DNA from: Flavobacteriia bacterium
GTDB taxonomy: Bacteria > Bacteroidota > Bacteroidia > Flavobacteriales > Weeksellaceae
DNA length: 64,000 nt
Assembly (NCBI GenBank): GCA_015999765.1
Contig: JAECQR010000007.1
Location: 1 to 64,000 of the forward strand
Direction of reading: 5' to 3'
Part shown: one piece after another, positions 15,639 to 24,200 of the stretch
Numbering within the stretch: the stretch's first letter is position 1
How the letters are laid out: each line of letters opens with the position of its first letter
The notes under the pieces: generated by a model
The model's database searches: none
What the model was told of the DNA's origin: nothing
What the model saw: only the letters and a program-made list of their open reading frames with translations
Made by a program: the position numbers and the translations under genes

Positions 15639-16751
15639 ATGGATCCAAGTATCTGGGAACTCGAAACTTTTTATAGAAACCGTGATATTATTATTATCGG
15701 CGCTGGTTTTACGGGACTTTGGACCGCCATTTCCGTTAAAGAGAAATTCCCTGCTAAATCTGTTTTGGTTGTGGAGCGCAGTTCCGTGCCCATCGGAGCT
15801 TCCACCAAAAATGCCGGCTTTGCATGCTTCGGAAGTCTGACTGAAATTATTGCAGATTCTCAAAAAATGGGTTGGGAAAAAACACTGGAACTGGTTAAGA
15901 TGAGGTTGCAGGGTTTGAAGAAAATTCAGGATTGTTTTACGCCTGATGAGATCGATTTTGAACTCTGCGGAGGTTACGAAATACTTAATAATGATAGCCC
16001 TTTAGCGAAAATTGATGAGGTTAATTACCACCTGAAACCGGTGACGGGTTTAGAAAAAACATTCAGTCTTAACCAAAAAAAGCTGAAAGAGTTTGGTTTT
16101 GGAAACTCAGAATATCTCATCGAAAATCCCTGTGAAGGAAGTCTGCATTCCGGAAAGCTGCTTCAGAAGCTTCTCGAACGGTGCCAGCAATTAGGGATCG
16201 AATTTCTTTTTGGAACAGAGGTTTCAAAAATATCTGAAGATGAAGACCATGTTCTCATCAAGACTGAAAATTTTGAAATCAGTACTGAAAATCTTATCAT
16301 CGCCACCAATGCCTTTACCAAAAACCTGGTTGAAGATCTTGATTTGGTTCCCGCCCGGGGACAGATTTTGCTTACAGAACCCATTGAAAATTTAAAAATC
16401 AAAGGCACTTTCCATTATGATGAAGGGTTTTATTATTTCAGAAACTTAGGAAACCGCATTTTGCTTGGCGGCGCAAGAAATCTGGATTTCGAAACCGAAG
16501 AAACCTCAACACTGGAAACTACAGATATTCTGCAGAATCATCTGGAAAATTTTATAAGAACAGTAGTTCTTCCCGGTCAGAAATTTGAGGTTACCCACCG
16601 GTGGAGTGGGATCATGGCAATGGGAGCAGAAAAGTCTCCAGTTGTTAAAGCGATCTCCAAAAGGCAGATCGTTGCGGTCCGGCTTTCAGGAATGGGCGTG
16701 GCGCTTGCCCCTCAAATAGGGGAGAACGTAGCTGAGATGATTGTAAAATGA
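15639..16751 (+). CDS. FAD-dependent oxidoreductase (DAO family)
   Basis: A 370-residue D-amino-acid-oxidase/glycine-oxidase-type flavoprotein. The Rossmann motif DIIIIGAGFTGLWTA is near the N-terminus (~19-33), followed by VVERSSVPIGASTKNAGFACFG, where the STKNAG loop is typical of DAO enzymes. C-terminal HRWSGIMAMG and GMGVALAPQIGENVA complete the FAD site. An in-frame upstream start at 15570 lies inside the glgP terminator and is rejected. The substrate is unknown. It lies 90 bp before prfB on the same strand. Confidence 0.85.
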   Translation: MDPSIWELETFYRNRDIIIIGAGFTGLWTAISVKEKFPAKSVLVVERSSVPIGASTKNAGFACFGSLTEIIADSQKMGWEKTLELVKMRLQGLKKIQDCFTPDEIDFELCGGYEILNNDSPLAKIDEVNYHLKPVTGLEKTFSLNQKKLKEFGFGNSEYLIENPCEGSLHSGKLLQKLLERCQQLGIEFLFGTEVSKISEDEDHVLIKTENFEISTENLIIATNAFTKNLVEDLDLVPARGQILLTEPIENLKIKGTFHYDEGFYYFRNLGNRILLGGARNLDFETEETSTLETTDILQNHLENFIRTVVLPGQKFEVTHRWSGIMAMGAEKSPVVKAISKRQIVAVRLSGMGVALAPQIGENVAEMIVK

Positions 16752-16828
16752 TTCAAAATATGATTTCTTAAAACTTCGCGTGACTATTCTTTAAAGATGA
16801 TTTTCGAAAAATTTCAGTACCAAATGCT

Positions 16829-16836
16829 TATTTTTG
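16829..16836 (+). promoter_or_regulatory. Predicted -7 box of prfB
   Basis: TATTTTTG fits TAnnTTTG and ends 4 nt before the ATG at 16841. Transcription would start at or very near the start codon (leaderless). Confidence 0.5.
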
Positions 16837-16840
16837 CACT

Positions 16841-17953
16841 ATGATTAACAGCGACCAGGTTAAAGACCTCAAATCCAGAATTGAGGATCTGTACAAATAT
16901 CTTCAGATCGAAAAAAAACAGATCGAAATCACCAACGACGAAGAAAAAACAGTTTCTCCTGAATTTTGGGATAACCCGAAGGAGGCGGAAGCTTTTATGA
17001 AACAGCTCCGTTCCAAGAAGAAGTGGGTGAATGATTACGAGGAGATCTTTACGCGCTACGAAGACCTTCAGGTGCTTATGGATTTCGCCAAGGAAGATCC
17101 GGACTCTGAAAAAGAACTCGATGAGGCATTTCCGGTTTTAGTGGAAAAAATAGAAGATCTGGAATTCAGAAATATGCTCTCCAACGAAGGCGACGAACTT
17201 TCGGCGGTACTGCAGATTACTGCTGGTGCTGGCGGAACAGAATCCTGTGACTGGGCATCAATGCTCATGAGAATGTACACAATGTGGGCAGAAAAACAAG
17301 GTTATAAGCTAAGGGAACTTAATTATCAGGAAGGTGATGTTGCGGGAATCAAAACCGTTACACTGGAAATCGACGGCGAATTTGCCTTCGGTTATCTGCG
17401 TGGCGAAAATGGGGTACACCGTCTGGTAAGGATTTCTCCATTCGATTCCAATGCAAAAAGACATACGAGTTTCGTTTCCGTATATGTTTACCCTTTAGTT
17501 GACGATACTATTGAGATCAACATCAATCCGGCAGATATTTCTTTCGAAACCATGCGTTCGAGTGGAGCAGGAGGGCAGAATGTAAACAAGGTCGAAACGG
17601 CTGTCCGTTTGCGTCACGCACCGACTGGAATTATCATTGAAAACTCAGAAAGCCGGTCACAGCTTCAAAATAAGGAAAAAGCGATGCAGCTTTTACGTTC
17701 AAGACTTTATGAGATGGAACTTGAAGAACGGATGAAAGCAAGAAACGAAATTGAAGCAGGAAAAATGAAAATCGAATGGGGAAGCCAGATCCGCAATTAC
17801 GTCATGCATCCCTATAAATTGGTAAAAGACGTACGTTCGGGTTACGAAACCTCTGATGTAGATGGGGTGATGAACGGTGACCTGACTCCTTTCCTTAAAG
17901 CATTCCTGATGGCCGACGGAACCGCTGCAACGACTGATGATTTTGCACTGTAA
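16841..17953 (+). CDS. prfB: Peptide chain release factor 2
   Basis: A 370-residue class I release factor that reads UGA and UAA. SPF (in VRISPFDSN) is the RF2 stop-codon recognition tripeptide, and GGQ (in [10 protein letters not shown]) is the peptidyl-tRNA hydrolysis motif. The whole protein is in one uninterrupted frame. At the place of the usual programmed +1 frameshift (CTTTGA after codon ~25) the sequence reads TATCTTCAGATC, so autoregulatory frameshifting is absent. The start codon is preceded by a -7 box only 4 nt away. Confidence 0.95.
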   Translation: MINSDQVKDLKSRIEDLYKYLQIEKKQIEITNDEEKTVSPEFWDNPKEAEAFMKQLRSKKKWVNDYEEIFTRYEDLQVLMDFAKEDPDSEKELDEAFPVLVEKIEDLEFRNMLSNEGDELSAVLQITAGAGGTESCDWASMLMRMYTMWAEKQGYKLRELNYQEGDVAGIKTVTLEIDGEFAFGYLRGENGVHRLVRISPFDSNAKRHTSFVSVYVYPLVDDTIEININPADISFETMRSSGAGGQNVNKVETAVRLRHAPTGIIIENSESRSQLQNKEKAMQLLRSRLYEMELEERMKARNEIEAGKMKIEWGSQIRNYVMHPYKLVKDVRSGYETSDVDGVMNGDLTPFLKAFLMADGTAATTDDFAL

Positions 17954-17969
17954 TTTTTGGGAAACTTTA

Positions 17970-17986
17970 ACAGATTATTAATCTGT
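17970..17986. repeat. Short palindrome upstream of dedA
   Basis: Arms ACAGATT/AATCTGT (7 bp, 3-nt centre) between prfB and the dedA-like gene, centred ~27 bp upstream of the dedA -7 box, where a -33 element would be. Candidate operator; not a terminator because no T-run follows on the plus strand. Confidence 0.35.
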
Positions 17987-18004
17987 AAAAAACTGCTCTT
18001 TTAT

Positions 18005-18012
18005 TATCTTTG
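18005..18012 (+). promoter_or_regulatory. Predicted -7 box of the DedA gene
   Basis: TATCTTTG fits TAnnTTTG and ends 5 nt before the ATG at 18018, implying a leaderless or nearly leaderless mRNA. Confidence 0.5.
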
Positions 18013-18017
18013 CGAAT

Positions 18018-18701
18018 ATGGAACATTTTGAGAGTTGGAAGGATTTACTGAATCCTGAATTTTACATAAAAATGGGCGGTTTCTGGCTCATTTTGTTTAT
18101 TATTTTCGCGGAGACAGGTTTATTTGTAGGTTTTTTTCTGCCGGGTGACAGTCTGCTTTTTGTATCCGGAATCTATGCTGTAGAAATTGTGGACCAGGCT
18201 ATCGGTTCCACCGGAAGTGATTTTTTAGACACCACTATTTTGGCCACCGCCATTGCGATTGCAGCAGTTATCGGAAACGAAGTTGGCTATTGGTTCGGCC
18301 GAAAAGCAGGACCTGCGCTTTACAAAAAAGAAGATACTTTCCTTTTCAAGAAAAAATATCTGTTTCAGGCTCATGATTTCTTTGAAGAGCATGGCGCGCT
18401 GGCTGTAATTATGGCAAGATTTCTCCCTGTAGTACGAACCTTTACCCCAATTGTTGCGGGAATTGTGAAGATGGATAAAACGAGATTTCTTATCGATAAT
18501 GTCATCGGTGCATTCCTGTGGTCTTTTTCCCTGATCTTTGCGGGCCACTATCTCGACAGGCTTTTCATGGACCAGTTCGGAATCGATCTTAAGTCGCATC
18601 TGGAGATGATCATTATAATTATCGTGCTGATTACTACCGTTCCGATCATCGTTAAATTCTTCTTCGGTAAGAAAAAGGAAGAAAAGCATATTGAAAAGTA
18701 A
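18018..18701 (+). CDS. DedA family membrane protein
   Basis: A 227-residue integral membrane protein of the DedA/VTT (SNARE-associated) family. The re-entrant-loop motif is visible in FAETGLFVGFFLPGDSLLF, followed by GNEVGYWFGRKAGP and MARFLPVVRTFTPIVAGI, the two most conserved family segments. Members act as lipid scramblases or undecaprenyl-phosphate flippases linked to proton-motive force. The catalytic-type acidic and arginine residues (E, D, R) are present. Followed by a strong terminator. Confidence 0.9.
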   Translation: MEHFESWKDLLNPEFYIKMGGFWLILFIIFAETGLFVGFFLPGDSLLFVSGIYAVEIVDQAIGSTGSDFLDTTILATAIAIAAVIGNEVGYWFGRKAGPALYKKEDTFLFKKKYLFQAHDFFEEHGALAVIMARFLPVVRTFTPIVAGIVKMDKTRFLIDNVIGAFLWSFSLIFAGHYLDRLFMDQFGIDLKSHLEMIIIIIVLITTVPIIVKFFFGKKKEEKHIEK

Positions 18702-18716
18702 GAATTTCCCCAATAT

Positions 18717-18756
18717 AAAAAAAGCAATCTGAATAATCAGATTGCTTTTTTATTTT
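18717..18756 (+). terminator. Terminator of dedA-like gene (likely bidirectional)
   Basis: Stem of at least 11 bp around AAGCAATCTGA/TCAGATTGCTT with loop ATAA (18721-18749), flanked by A-run and T-run. It also lies 62 bp past the dnaJ stop on the other strand. Confidence 0.88.
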
Positions 18757-18817
18757 TAGTAATATGGAAATAAGAAGTTTAGTTTAGAAAATATTTTTAA
18801 CTCAACTTTTTAATTAT

Positions 18818-19930
18818 TCAATTGAAAAGGTCGCGTACTTTATCGAAAAAGGTCTTTTCTTTTCCGGAAGGTTCTGCGATCATGTCTCCGTTCTTCATTT
18901 GTTTTTCGAAAAATTCCCGCTGCTCAGCAGACAAATGCTGTGGAGTCCAAACGTTGATATGAACAAACATGTCACCTTTGCCATAACTGTCGATGCTTGG
19001 TAAACCTTTACCGCTCAGTCTGAGAATTTTTCCCGACTGTGTGCCGGCATCAACCTTAATTTTAACTTTACCTCCAACGGTAGGAATTTCTTTTTGTGTT
19101 CCTAAAGCAGCTTCTGCAAAGGAGATATACAGTTCCTGGTGAAGATTGTCGCCTTCACGTTTGATGGTGTTATCTGTTTCTTCTTCCACTACAACCAAAA
19201 GATCACCAGGATTACCACCAAACGGTGCGTCGTTTCCTTTGCCGCGTACATTCAGCTGTATTCCTTCTCTGGCTCCAGCTGGAATATTGATTGTTACTTC
19301 TTCATCTTCTTTAATGAGACCCTGTGCATTAGCTCCCGCCGGAATTTTATCAGCAATTTTACCGATTCCCTGACAGGTAGAACAATGGGTTTGAGTTTGC
19401 ATCTGTCCGAACATGGTGTTCATAACTTTCACCTGCACACCGCTTCCATTACATGTTGTACAGGTTTTGGAAGTGGCACCCGGAGCCATTTTCATCTTTT
19501 TGACTTTGATGGTTTTCTGGGTTCCGTTCACCATCTCTTCAAGATTGAGTTTTATTCTTACTCTAAGGTTGCTGCCGCGCTGCTGCTGTCTCTGTGCGCC
19601 ACCTCCACCACCGAAATGTCCACCGAAGATATCACCAAACTGGCTGAAGATATCATCCATATTCATTCCGCCGCCGAATCCGCCACCACCGAATCCACCG
19701 CCGCCATTCATTCCGGCATGGCCAAACTGGTCGTAACGAGCTTTTTTATTATCGTCGCTCAGCACCTCGTAGGCTTCTGCAGCTTCCTTGAATTTTTCCT
19801 CAGCGCTTTTATCACCCGGATTTTTATCTGGGTGGTACTTAAGCGCCATTTTTCTGTAGGCTTTCTTTATTTCGTCTGCCGACGCATTTTTACTGACTTC
19901 GAGTATTTCGTAATAATCTCTTTTTGACAT
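18818..19930 (-). CDS. dnaJ: Molecular chaperone DnaJ with reduced zinc finger
   Basis: A 370-residue Hsp40 co-chaperone that stimulates DnaK ATPase. The J-domain with HPD (residues ~33-35) is followed by a Gly/Phe-rich linker (~75-112), a zinc-finger region and the C-terminal substrate-binding domains. Canonical DnaJ has four CxxCxGxG repeats; here only two are visible, CTTCNGSG (C157, C160) and CSTCQGIG (C183, C186). From spacing they correspond to repeats 2 and 3, i.e. zinc centre 2, while centre 1 (repeats 1 and 4) is missing. It lies 70 bp downstream of grpE on the same strand, probably one operon. Confidence 0.95.
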   Translation of the reverse strand: MSKRDYYEILEVSKNASADEIKKAYRKMALKYHPDKNPGDKSAEEKFKEAAEAYEVLSDDNKKARYDQFGHAGMNGGGGFGGGGFGGGMNMDDIFSQFGDIFGGHFGGGGGAQRQQQRGSNLRVRIKLNLEEMVNGTQKTIKVKKMKMAPGATSKTCTTCNGSGVQVKVMNTMFGQMQTQTHCSTCQGIGKIADKIPAGANAQGLIKEDEEVTINIPAGAREGIQLNVRGKGNDAPFGGNPGDLLVVVEEETDNTIKREGDNLHQELYISFAEAALGTQKEIPTVGGKVKIKVDAGTQSGKILRLSGKGLPSIDSYGKGDMFVHINVWTPQHLSAEQREFFEKQMKNGDMIAEPSGKEKTFFDKVRDLFN

Positions 19931-20000
19931 TTTCTGGGTATAATTGATAAAAGATAAAAAGATAACTGACTGTTTTCAATTACCTTTTTTATTTATGTTT

Positions 20001-20540
20001 TTAATTTCCTGTAACGACTTTAGTAAACCGAATTACTCTGTCGTGAAGGGTATAACCGGTTTCTATAACATCTACAATTTTACCTTTCAAATCTTCAGTC
20101 GGTGCCGGAATCTGGGTAATCGCTTCGTGAAAATCTACGTTGAAATCGTCGCCGGGTTTCACTTCCATTGATTGAAGTCCTTTTTCCGTAAGTTTACCTT
20201 TAAATTTCTGGTAAATCAGTTCTACACCCTGTAAATCGGTTTCGTTTCCTGTCTTTGCAATTTCTTTAAGTGCTCTTTCGAAATCATCCAGGATTGCAAG
20301 CATAGAAATCATCATGTCCTGATTCGCATACTGAAAAAACTCCATTTTTTCTTTGGCAGTTCTTTTCTTATAATTTTCGAATTCTGCAAAAAGACGGATG
20401 TAACGGTCTTTTTCTTCTGCCAAAAGTTCCTCTGTTGTAGGACCTGCTGTCACATTCTCTGTGGCATCAGCTTCCGGTTTTTGATTGATTTCTTCCTGCA
20501 GATTTGCATTTTCATCGTGTATATCTTGATTTTCCGACAT
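20001..20540 (-). CDS. grpE: Nucleotide exchange factor GrpE
   Basis: A 179-residue GrpE that releases ADP from DnaK. An acidic, Gln/Glu-rich N-terminus and a long coiled-coil helix precede the C-terminal beta domain. Diagnostic segments include YIRLFAEFENYKKRTAKEK, DDFERALKEI, and the end FHEAITQIPA...GYTLHDRVIRFTKVVTG in outline. It is upstream of dnaJ in the usual grpE-dnaJ order. dnaK itself is not in the window, and no CIRCE-type repeat is visible upstream. Confidence 0.94.
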   Translation of the reverse strand: MSENQDIHDENANLQEEINQKPEADATENVTAGPTTEELLAEEKDRYIRLFAEFENYKKRTAKEKMEFFQYANQDMMISMLAILDDFERALKEIAKTGNETDLQGVELIYQKFKGKLTEKGLQSMEVKPGDDFNVDFHEAITQIPAPTEDLKGKIVDVIETGYTLHDRVIRFTKVVTGN

Positions 20541-20614
20541 AATATTACATTTTAGTACTCATCATTTCGCAAAGATTTTGCCAAATGAGGTTTCAAGACA
20601 TTTCGGCAGAATTC

Positions 20615-21358
20615 CTATTTTACCCTGAAGCGGTACGAAGCGCCACAGGATAAAAAATAGCGGGGTGATAAATGGGAAATTCCAATTCCGGCAGAAGCAT
20701 CAACCTGAAAATTATTACTAAACAGATAAGTGAAGCCGGTATCGAAACGATGATCTGGCGGTTGAAATTCATTAATAAATCCATAAAATTCGGCAAAGCC
20801 GCCAAACCGCTCATTAAATGAATAGGAAGTTGAAACCGTATAAATTCCGGTGATATCTGGGTTTTCGCCGTTCCACTCTGCACCCAGATTGTAACCCAGA
20901 CTTAATTGGTCCGATAAAGTATGCTGAAAGAGAAATCTGAATGAAGGGGCAGGATGCGGTGTTTTATAATTTGAAGATGCAAGCCTGTTTGCCGTCAGGT
21001 GACCTAGAAAAGAAATTTTTGGAAAAAACACCTTTTCGTCTGCAAGTTTAACCTTAAAACCAAATGTCAGCGGCGGAATGCCAGACTTTGTATCAGAAGA
21101 GGCGATCTCCGAAATGAACTCTGTTCCAATTCTCGCTTCAAAATTTTCATGAATTCCGTATTTCCACAAAACGGTAGGATGGGAGAATGATTTAGATTCT
21201 TTCCCGGTCCTTTCATAAAAAAATCCGGTTTCTATCTGCAGGTGACCTTTCGGAGTAATTGATGTTGATTCCGTTTGGTCAGGTCTGTCGGTTTGAATAC
21301 TTTCCTGAGCATTCACCAATCCAAAAGGCCATAATAAAACAAAAAATTTTATTTTCAT
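20615..21358 (-). CDS. Predicted outer-membrane beta-barrel (transporter-like, phenol-degradation MetA type)
   Basis: A 247-residue protein with a signal peptide ([18 protein letters not shown]). The mature part starts with QTDRPDQTESTSITPKGHLQIETGFFYE in outline, which is typical of the outer-membrane 'transporter' family of Bacteroidota with alternating aromatic beta strands to a C-terminal Tyr/Phe. The frame extends upstream into the Nramp gene, but the ATG at 21358 shares its A with the Nramp TAA (TAATG), indicating translational coupling. This suggests the barrel works with the metal transporter, for example as an outer-membrane route, which is an inference. Confidence 0.7.
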   Translation of the reverse strand: MKIKFFVLLWPFGLVNAQESIQTDRPDQTESTSITPKGHLQIETGFFYERTGKESKSFSHPTVLWKYGIHENFEARIGTEFISEIASSDTKSGIPPLTFGFKVKLADEKVFFPKISFLGHLTANRLASSNYKTPHPAPSFRFLFQHTLSDQLSLGYNLGAEWNGENPDITGIYTVSTSYSFNERFGGFAEFYGFINEFQPPDHRFDTGFTYLFSNNFQVDASAGIGISHLSPRYFLSCGASYRFRVK

Positions 21359-22686
21359 TACCCAAAAAATGTTTCGATGAGGAGGTATAAATTCAACAAG
21401 ATGATTATAATGGCAATTATCCATACCGTTATCTGCAGCCATGGCTTGTTTACGAATTGTCCCATTTTTAATTTAGATCCGGTAAACATAACCAAAGGAA
21501 CGACCGCAAAACTCAACTGCATTGACAGAATGACCTGACTTAATACGAGTAAATCGGTAGTACCTTTTTCGCCGTAAAGAATGGTGACAATAAGTGCCGG
21601 AATTACAGCGATTAGTCGCGTGATCAATCTTCTTAACCAGGGTTTCAGACGAATATTCAGAAATCCTTCCATCACGATTTGCCCAGCCAGAGTCCCGGTA
21701 AGTGTTGAATTCTGCCCTGAAGCCAGTAGTGCAACTGCAAAAAAGATGCTTGCGAAAGTAGTTCCTAAAATTGGTGCAAGCATCTTGTGCGCATCATGAA
21801 TATCTGCAATATCCTGATTCCCTGTGGTGTGAAATGTAGCTGCAGCAACGATCAATATTGCGGCGTTGATGAAAAAAGCTAAGAATAATGAAGCTGTACT
21901 GTCGATTGTGGCGAACTTAATCGCTTCTTTTTTTCCTTCATCAGTCCGTTCGTAGTTCCGGGTTTGAATGATGCTGCTGTGTAAATATAAGTTATGCGGC
22001 ATCACGGTAGCACCAAGAATTCCTATTGCAATATAGAGCATCGAAGGATTTGTAATGACTTCTTTTTGAGGAACAAGACCGCTTAGAATTGGGAATATGT
22101 CGGGTTTGCTGAGAATTATTTCATAAATGAAACAGCCTAAGATCACAAAAATCAGCCCTGCCACGATACTTTCCAGATATCTGAAACCTTTGGCCTGAAG
22201 AAATAAGATAAGAAATACATCTACGACTGTAATAACTACTCCCCACGTTAACGGTATGCCAAAAAGAAGATTAAGGGCAATTGCAGATCCTATCACTTCT
22301 GCCAAATCACACGCGGCGATGGCAATCTCACAGAAAACCCACAGGATAAAGTTGGTGGTTGGATTAAAATGGTCGCGGCATGCCTGTGCCAGGTCCCGTT
22401 CAGCTACGATTCCCAGTTTCAATGATAAATGCTGAAGGATCATCGCAAACAGATTGGAAATTAAAATAACAGACAATAGCGTATAACCAAACTGTGCCCC
22501 GCCCGCGATATCGGTGGCCCAGTTTCCCGGATCCATATAGCCTACTGCCACCATAAGCCCAGGTCCGGCAAAGGCAAAAAGCTTGCGCCAAAAACTGGCG
22601 TCTTTCGGTATGTTAATGCTTGAAAATACTTCAGGCAGGGAATTTGAATGTTTCTCCCGCTGCCAACCACTATTAGATTTCGTCAC
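21358..22686 (-). CDS. Nramp family divalent metal transporter (MntH-like)
   Basis: A 442-residue inner-membrane protein with about 11 helices. The metal-site motifs are intact: DPGNWATD (residues ~52-59) in helix 1 and MPHNLYLHS (~229-237) in helix 6. It should import Mn2+ or Fe2+ with protons. The best start is a GTG at 22686, since an in-frame stop lies just upstream. The promoter (-33 TTTG, 19 bp, -7 TAATTTTG) is overlapped by a DtxR/IdeR-like palindrome, implying metal-dependent repression. The downstream gene overlaps it by 1 nt. Confidence 0.9.
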   Translation of the reverse strand: MTKSNSGWQREKHSNSLPEVFSSINIPKDASFWRKLFAFAGPGLMVAVGYMDPGNWATDIAGGAQFGYTLLSVILISNLFAMILQHLSLKLGIVAERDLAQACRDHFNPTTNFILWVFCEIAIAACDLAEVIGSAIALNLLFGIPLTWGVVITVVDVFLILFLQAKGFRYLESIVAGLIFVILGCFIYEIILSKPDIFPILSGLVPQKEVITNPSMLYIAIGILGATVMPHNLYLHSSIIQTRNYERTDEGKKEAIKFATIDSTASLFLAFFINAAILIVAAATFHTTGNQDIADIHDAHKMLAPILGTTFASIFFAVALLASGQNSTLTGTLAGQIVMEGFLNIRLKPWLRRLITRLIAVIPALIVTILYGEKGTTDLLVLSQVILSMQLSFAVVPLVMFTGSKLKMGQFVNKPWLQITVWIIAIIIILLNLYLLIETFFG

Positions 22687-22691
22687 AATTG

Positions 22692-22710
22692 TTAGATTAG
22701 GCTAACAAAA
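22692..22710. promoter_or_regulatory. DtxR/IdeR/MntR-like metal repressor operator
   Basis: The 19-bp plus-strand sequence TTAGATTAGGCTAACAAAA agrees with the DtxR/IdeR consensus TTAGGTTAGSCTAACCTAA at 16 of 19 positions. A perfect 7-bp inverted repeat (TTGTTAG/CTAACAA, 6-bp centre) overlaps it. It covers the 3' half of the Nramp -7 box and the expected transcription start. Confidence 0.68.
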
Positions 22711-22736
22711 TTAAATAAATAAATCTAATTTACAAA
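22706..22736 (-). promoter_or_regulatory. Promoter of the Nramp gene
   Basis: Minus strand: TTTG (22736-22733), 19-bp spacer, TAATTTTG (22713-22706). This is a full match to the Bacteroidota -33/-7 pattern and overlaps the predicted metal-repressor site. Confidence 0.66.
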
Positions 22737-22743
22737 TTTCAGT

Positions 22744-22773
22744 AAAAAAAATCCCGACTATATGCCGGGATTT
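22744..22773 (-). terminator. Terminator of the OmpA/DUF937 gene
   Basis: Stem AAATCCCG/CGGGATTT (22749-22773), followed on the minus strand by a T-run. It lies 21 bp past the stop of the OmpA-family gene. Confidence 0.82.
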
Positions 22774-22793
22774 ATATAAATCTTAAGTAGTAA

Positions 22794-24077
22794 TTATTTT
22801 GCAAATCGCACTGCCATTTTACGGTCAGCTGCACGTTCGGCATCAGAAGCTGTCGCCGCAACTGTAGCAAACTGGCTACCGTAACCTTCTGCTCCAATTA
22901 CCTGAGCACCTACGCCCGCTTTTTCCAAAGCAGTTTTAATATAATTGGCTCTCGCTGTGGATAGCTTCACGTTGGCTGCTTCGTCGCCAACTTTATCTGT
23001 ATAACCACCAACTTTTATCTTAGCATCAGGATAAGCTTTAAGAATCGCCACCAAATTATCTAACTGAACCTGGGAGCCAGCTTCCAGCTCTGTAGAAGAA
23101 CCCATTTTAAAGTTTACTTTGTCAAACGTATACCAGGCATCTTTAAGTGCTGCATCATCCGCTGCATTAGTATAGCCACCTGACTTCAGAAAAGATATCA
23201 TTGAGTCTTCCATTCCGCCTCTGTATCCTTTCAGAGCTACACCATTGAGATCAATGTCTTCATCTGTTTTTGTAACGGTAACCGCCGAAGAATCCATTGG
23301 CATCATATCAGCAGAGTCCGTAACCACAGAAGTAGAATCGGTTATGGTTGTGGTCTCATTTGCCGGCTGGTTGCACTGCTTCCAAAGGAACCAGGCAGCT
23401 AGCGCCAATAGTAATAATGGTAAAAGCCATTTCCAGATGGATCCGGCGTCTTTATCATCAGTCCGGTCTACATTTACATGAGTATTACCACCTCTGTTTA
23501 CTTCAACTTTTGGTTCGTCATAAGAAGTTACTTTTACTTTTTCAGTTTCAACAGCAGTCTCGCCGCTCCAATTTCCTAAACCGAGGGACGCCAATGAAAG
23601 GCCTGCAGGAAGTAGGGAAGAAACAATGCCTTTCTGATCAGCTAATAGACTTGAAAGACCGTTTCTGTCAAGATTATTGTCTGCTGAATACTTACCGAGT
23701 GAACCTAAAGCAGCACCAGTAACCATATTGAGTAGAGAACCCGATGTGGAATTGCTTACTCCGGAAAATCCAGAAACCGCATTAATCAATCCATTCATTT
23801 TATCGCCAAAGATGGCAGACAGAACGGTGGCGATTAAAGAATTGTTAGACGAGCCTCCTAAAAGATTGCCGAGCAAACTGGTAGAATTGGCACCTGTAAT
23901 AGCATCCAATACTGTGGACTGGTTAGCATTATTTGCCATTCCGCCAACAACCGCGGGCAATAAGCCGCTTATTGCTTTTGAAATTCCTGATTCACTTTCT
24001 CCGTATTGCGTGGCAACCTGAGAAACCAATGCCGGACCCAATTGTCCCTTGATAAGATCGATAACATTTAATGACAT
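22794..24077 (-). CDS. OmpA family protein with N-terminal DUF937 domain
   Basis: A 427-residue protein. Residues ~1-140 are a DUF937 domain (VIDLIKGQLGPALVSQVATQYG, SGISKAISGLLPAVVGGMAN), followed by a linker and one transmembrane helix (~WKWLLPLLLLALAAWFLW, near residue 230). A Thr/Ser-rich spacer leads to a C-terminal OmpA-like peptidoglycan-binding domain (VKVGGYTDKVGDEAANVKLS, then RAADRKMAVRFAK). The absence of a signal peptide and the central helix suggest a cytoplasmic DUF937 part, a membrane span and a periplasmic wall-binding part. Function unknown. Own terminator. Confidence 0.85.
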   Translation of the reverse strand: MSLNVIDLIKGQLGPALVSQVATQYGESESGISKAISGLLPAVVGGMANNANQSTVLDAITGANSTSLLGNLLGGSSNNSLIATVLSAIFGDKMNGLINAVSGFSGVSNSTSGSLLNMVTGAALGSLGKYSADNNLDRNGLSSLLADQKGIVSSLLPAGLSLASLGLGNWSGETAVETEKVKVTSYDEPKVEVNRGGNTHVNVDRTDDKDAGSIWKWLLPLLLLALAAWFLWKQCNQPANETTTITDSTSVVTDSADMMPMDSSAVTVTKTDEDIDLNGVALKGYRGGMEDSMISFLKSGGYTNAADDAALKDAWYTFDKVNFKMGSSTELEAGSQVQLDNLVAILKAYPDAKIKVGGYTDKVGDEAANVKLSTARANYIKTALEKAGVGAQVIGAEGYGSQFATVAATASDAERAADRKMAVRFAK

Positions 24078-24200
24078 AATAGTTTATTTTTAAATTTAAC
24101 TTTATAAATATATGCAAATATTAATCCAAAAAGGCTTTAAATTATATAATTTATATTTAAATTAACACTTTAATGTCATTTATTTAACCAGTCAACGATG

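Noticed and set aside
19139-19927. Long open frame of 262 codons on the plus strand inside dnaJ
   Set aside because: It is the complement of the well-supported dnaJ frame, has no recognisable domain, and is a by-product of the Gly-rich coding region.
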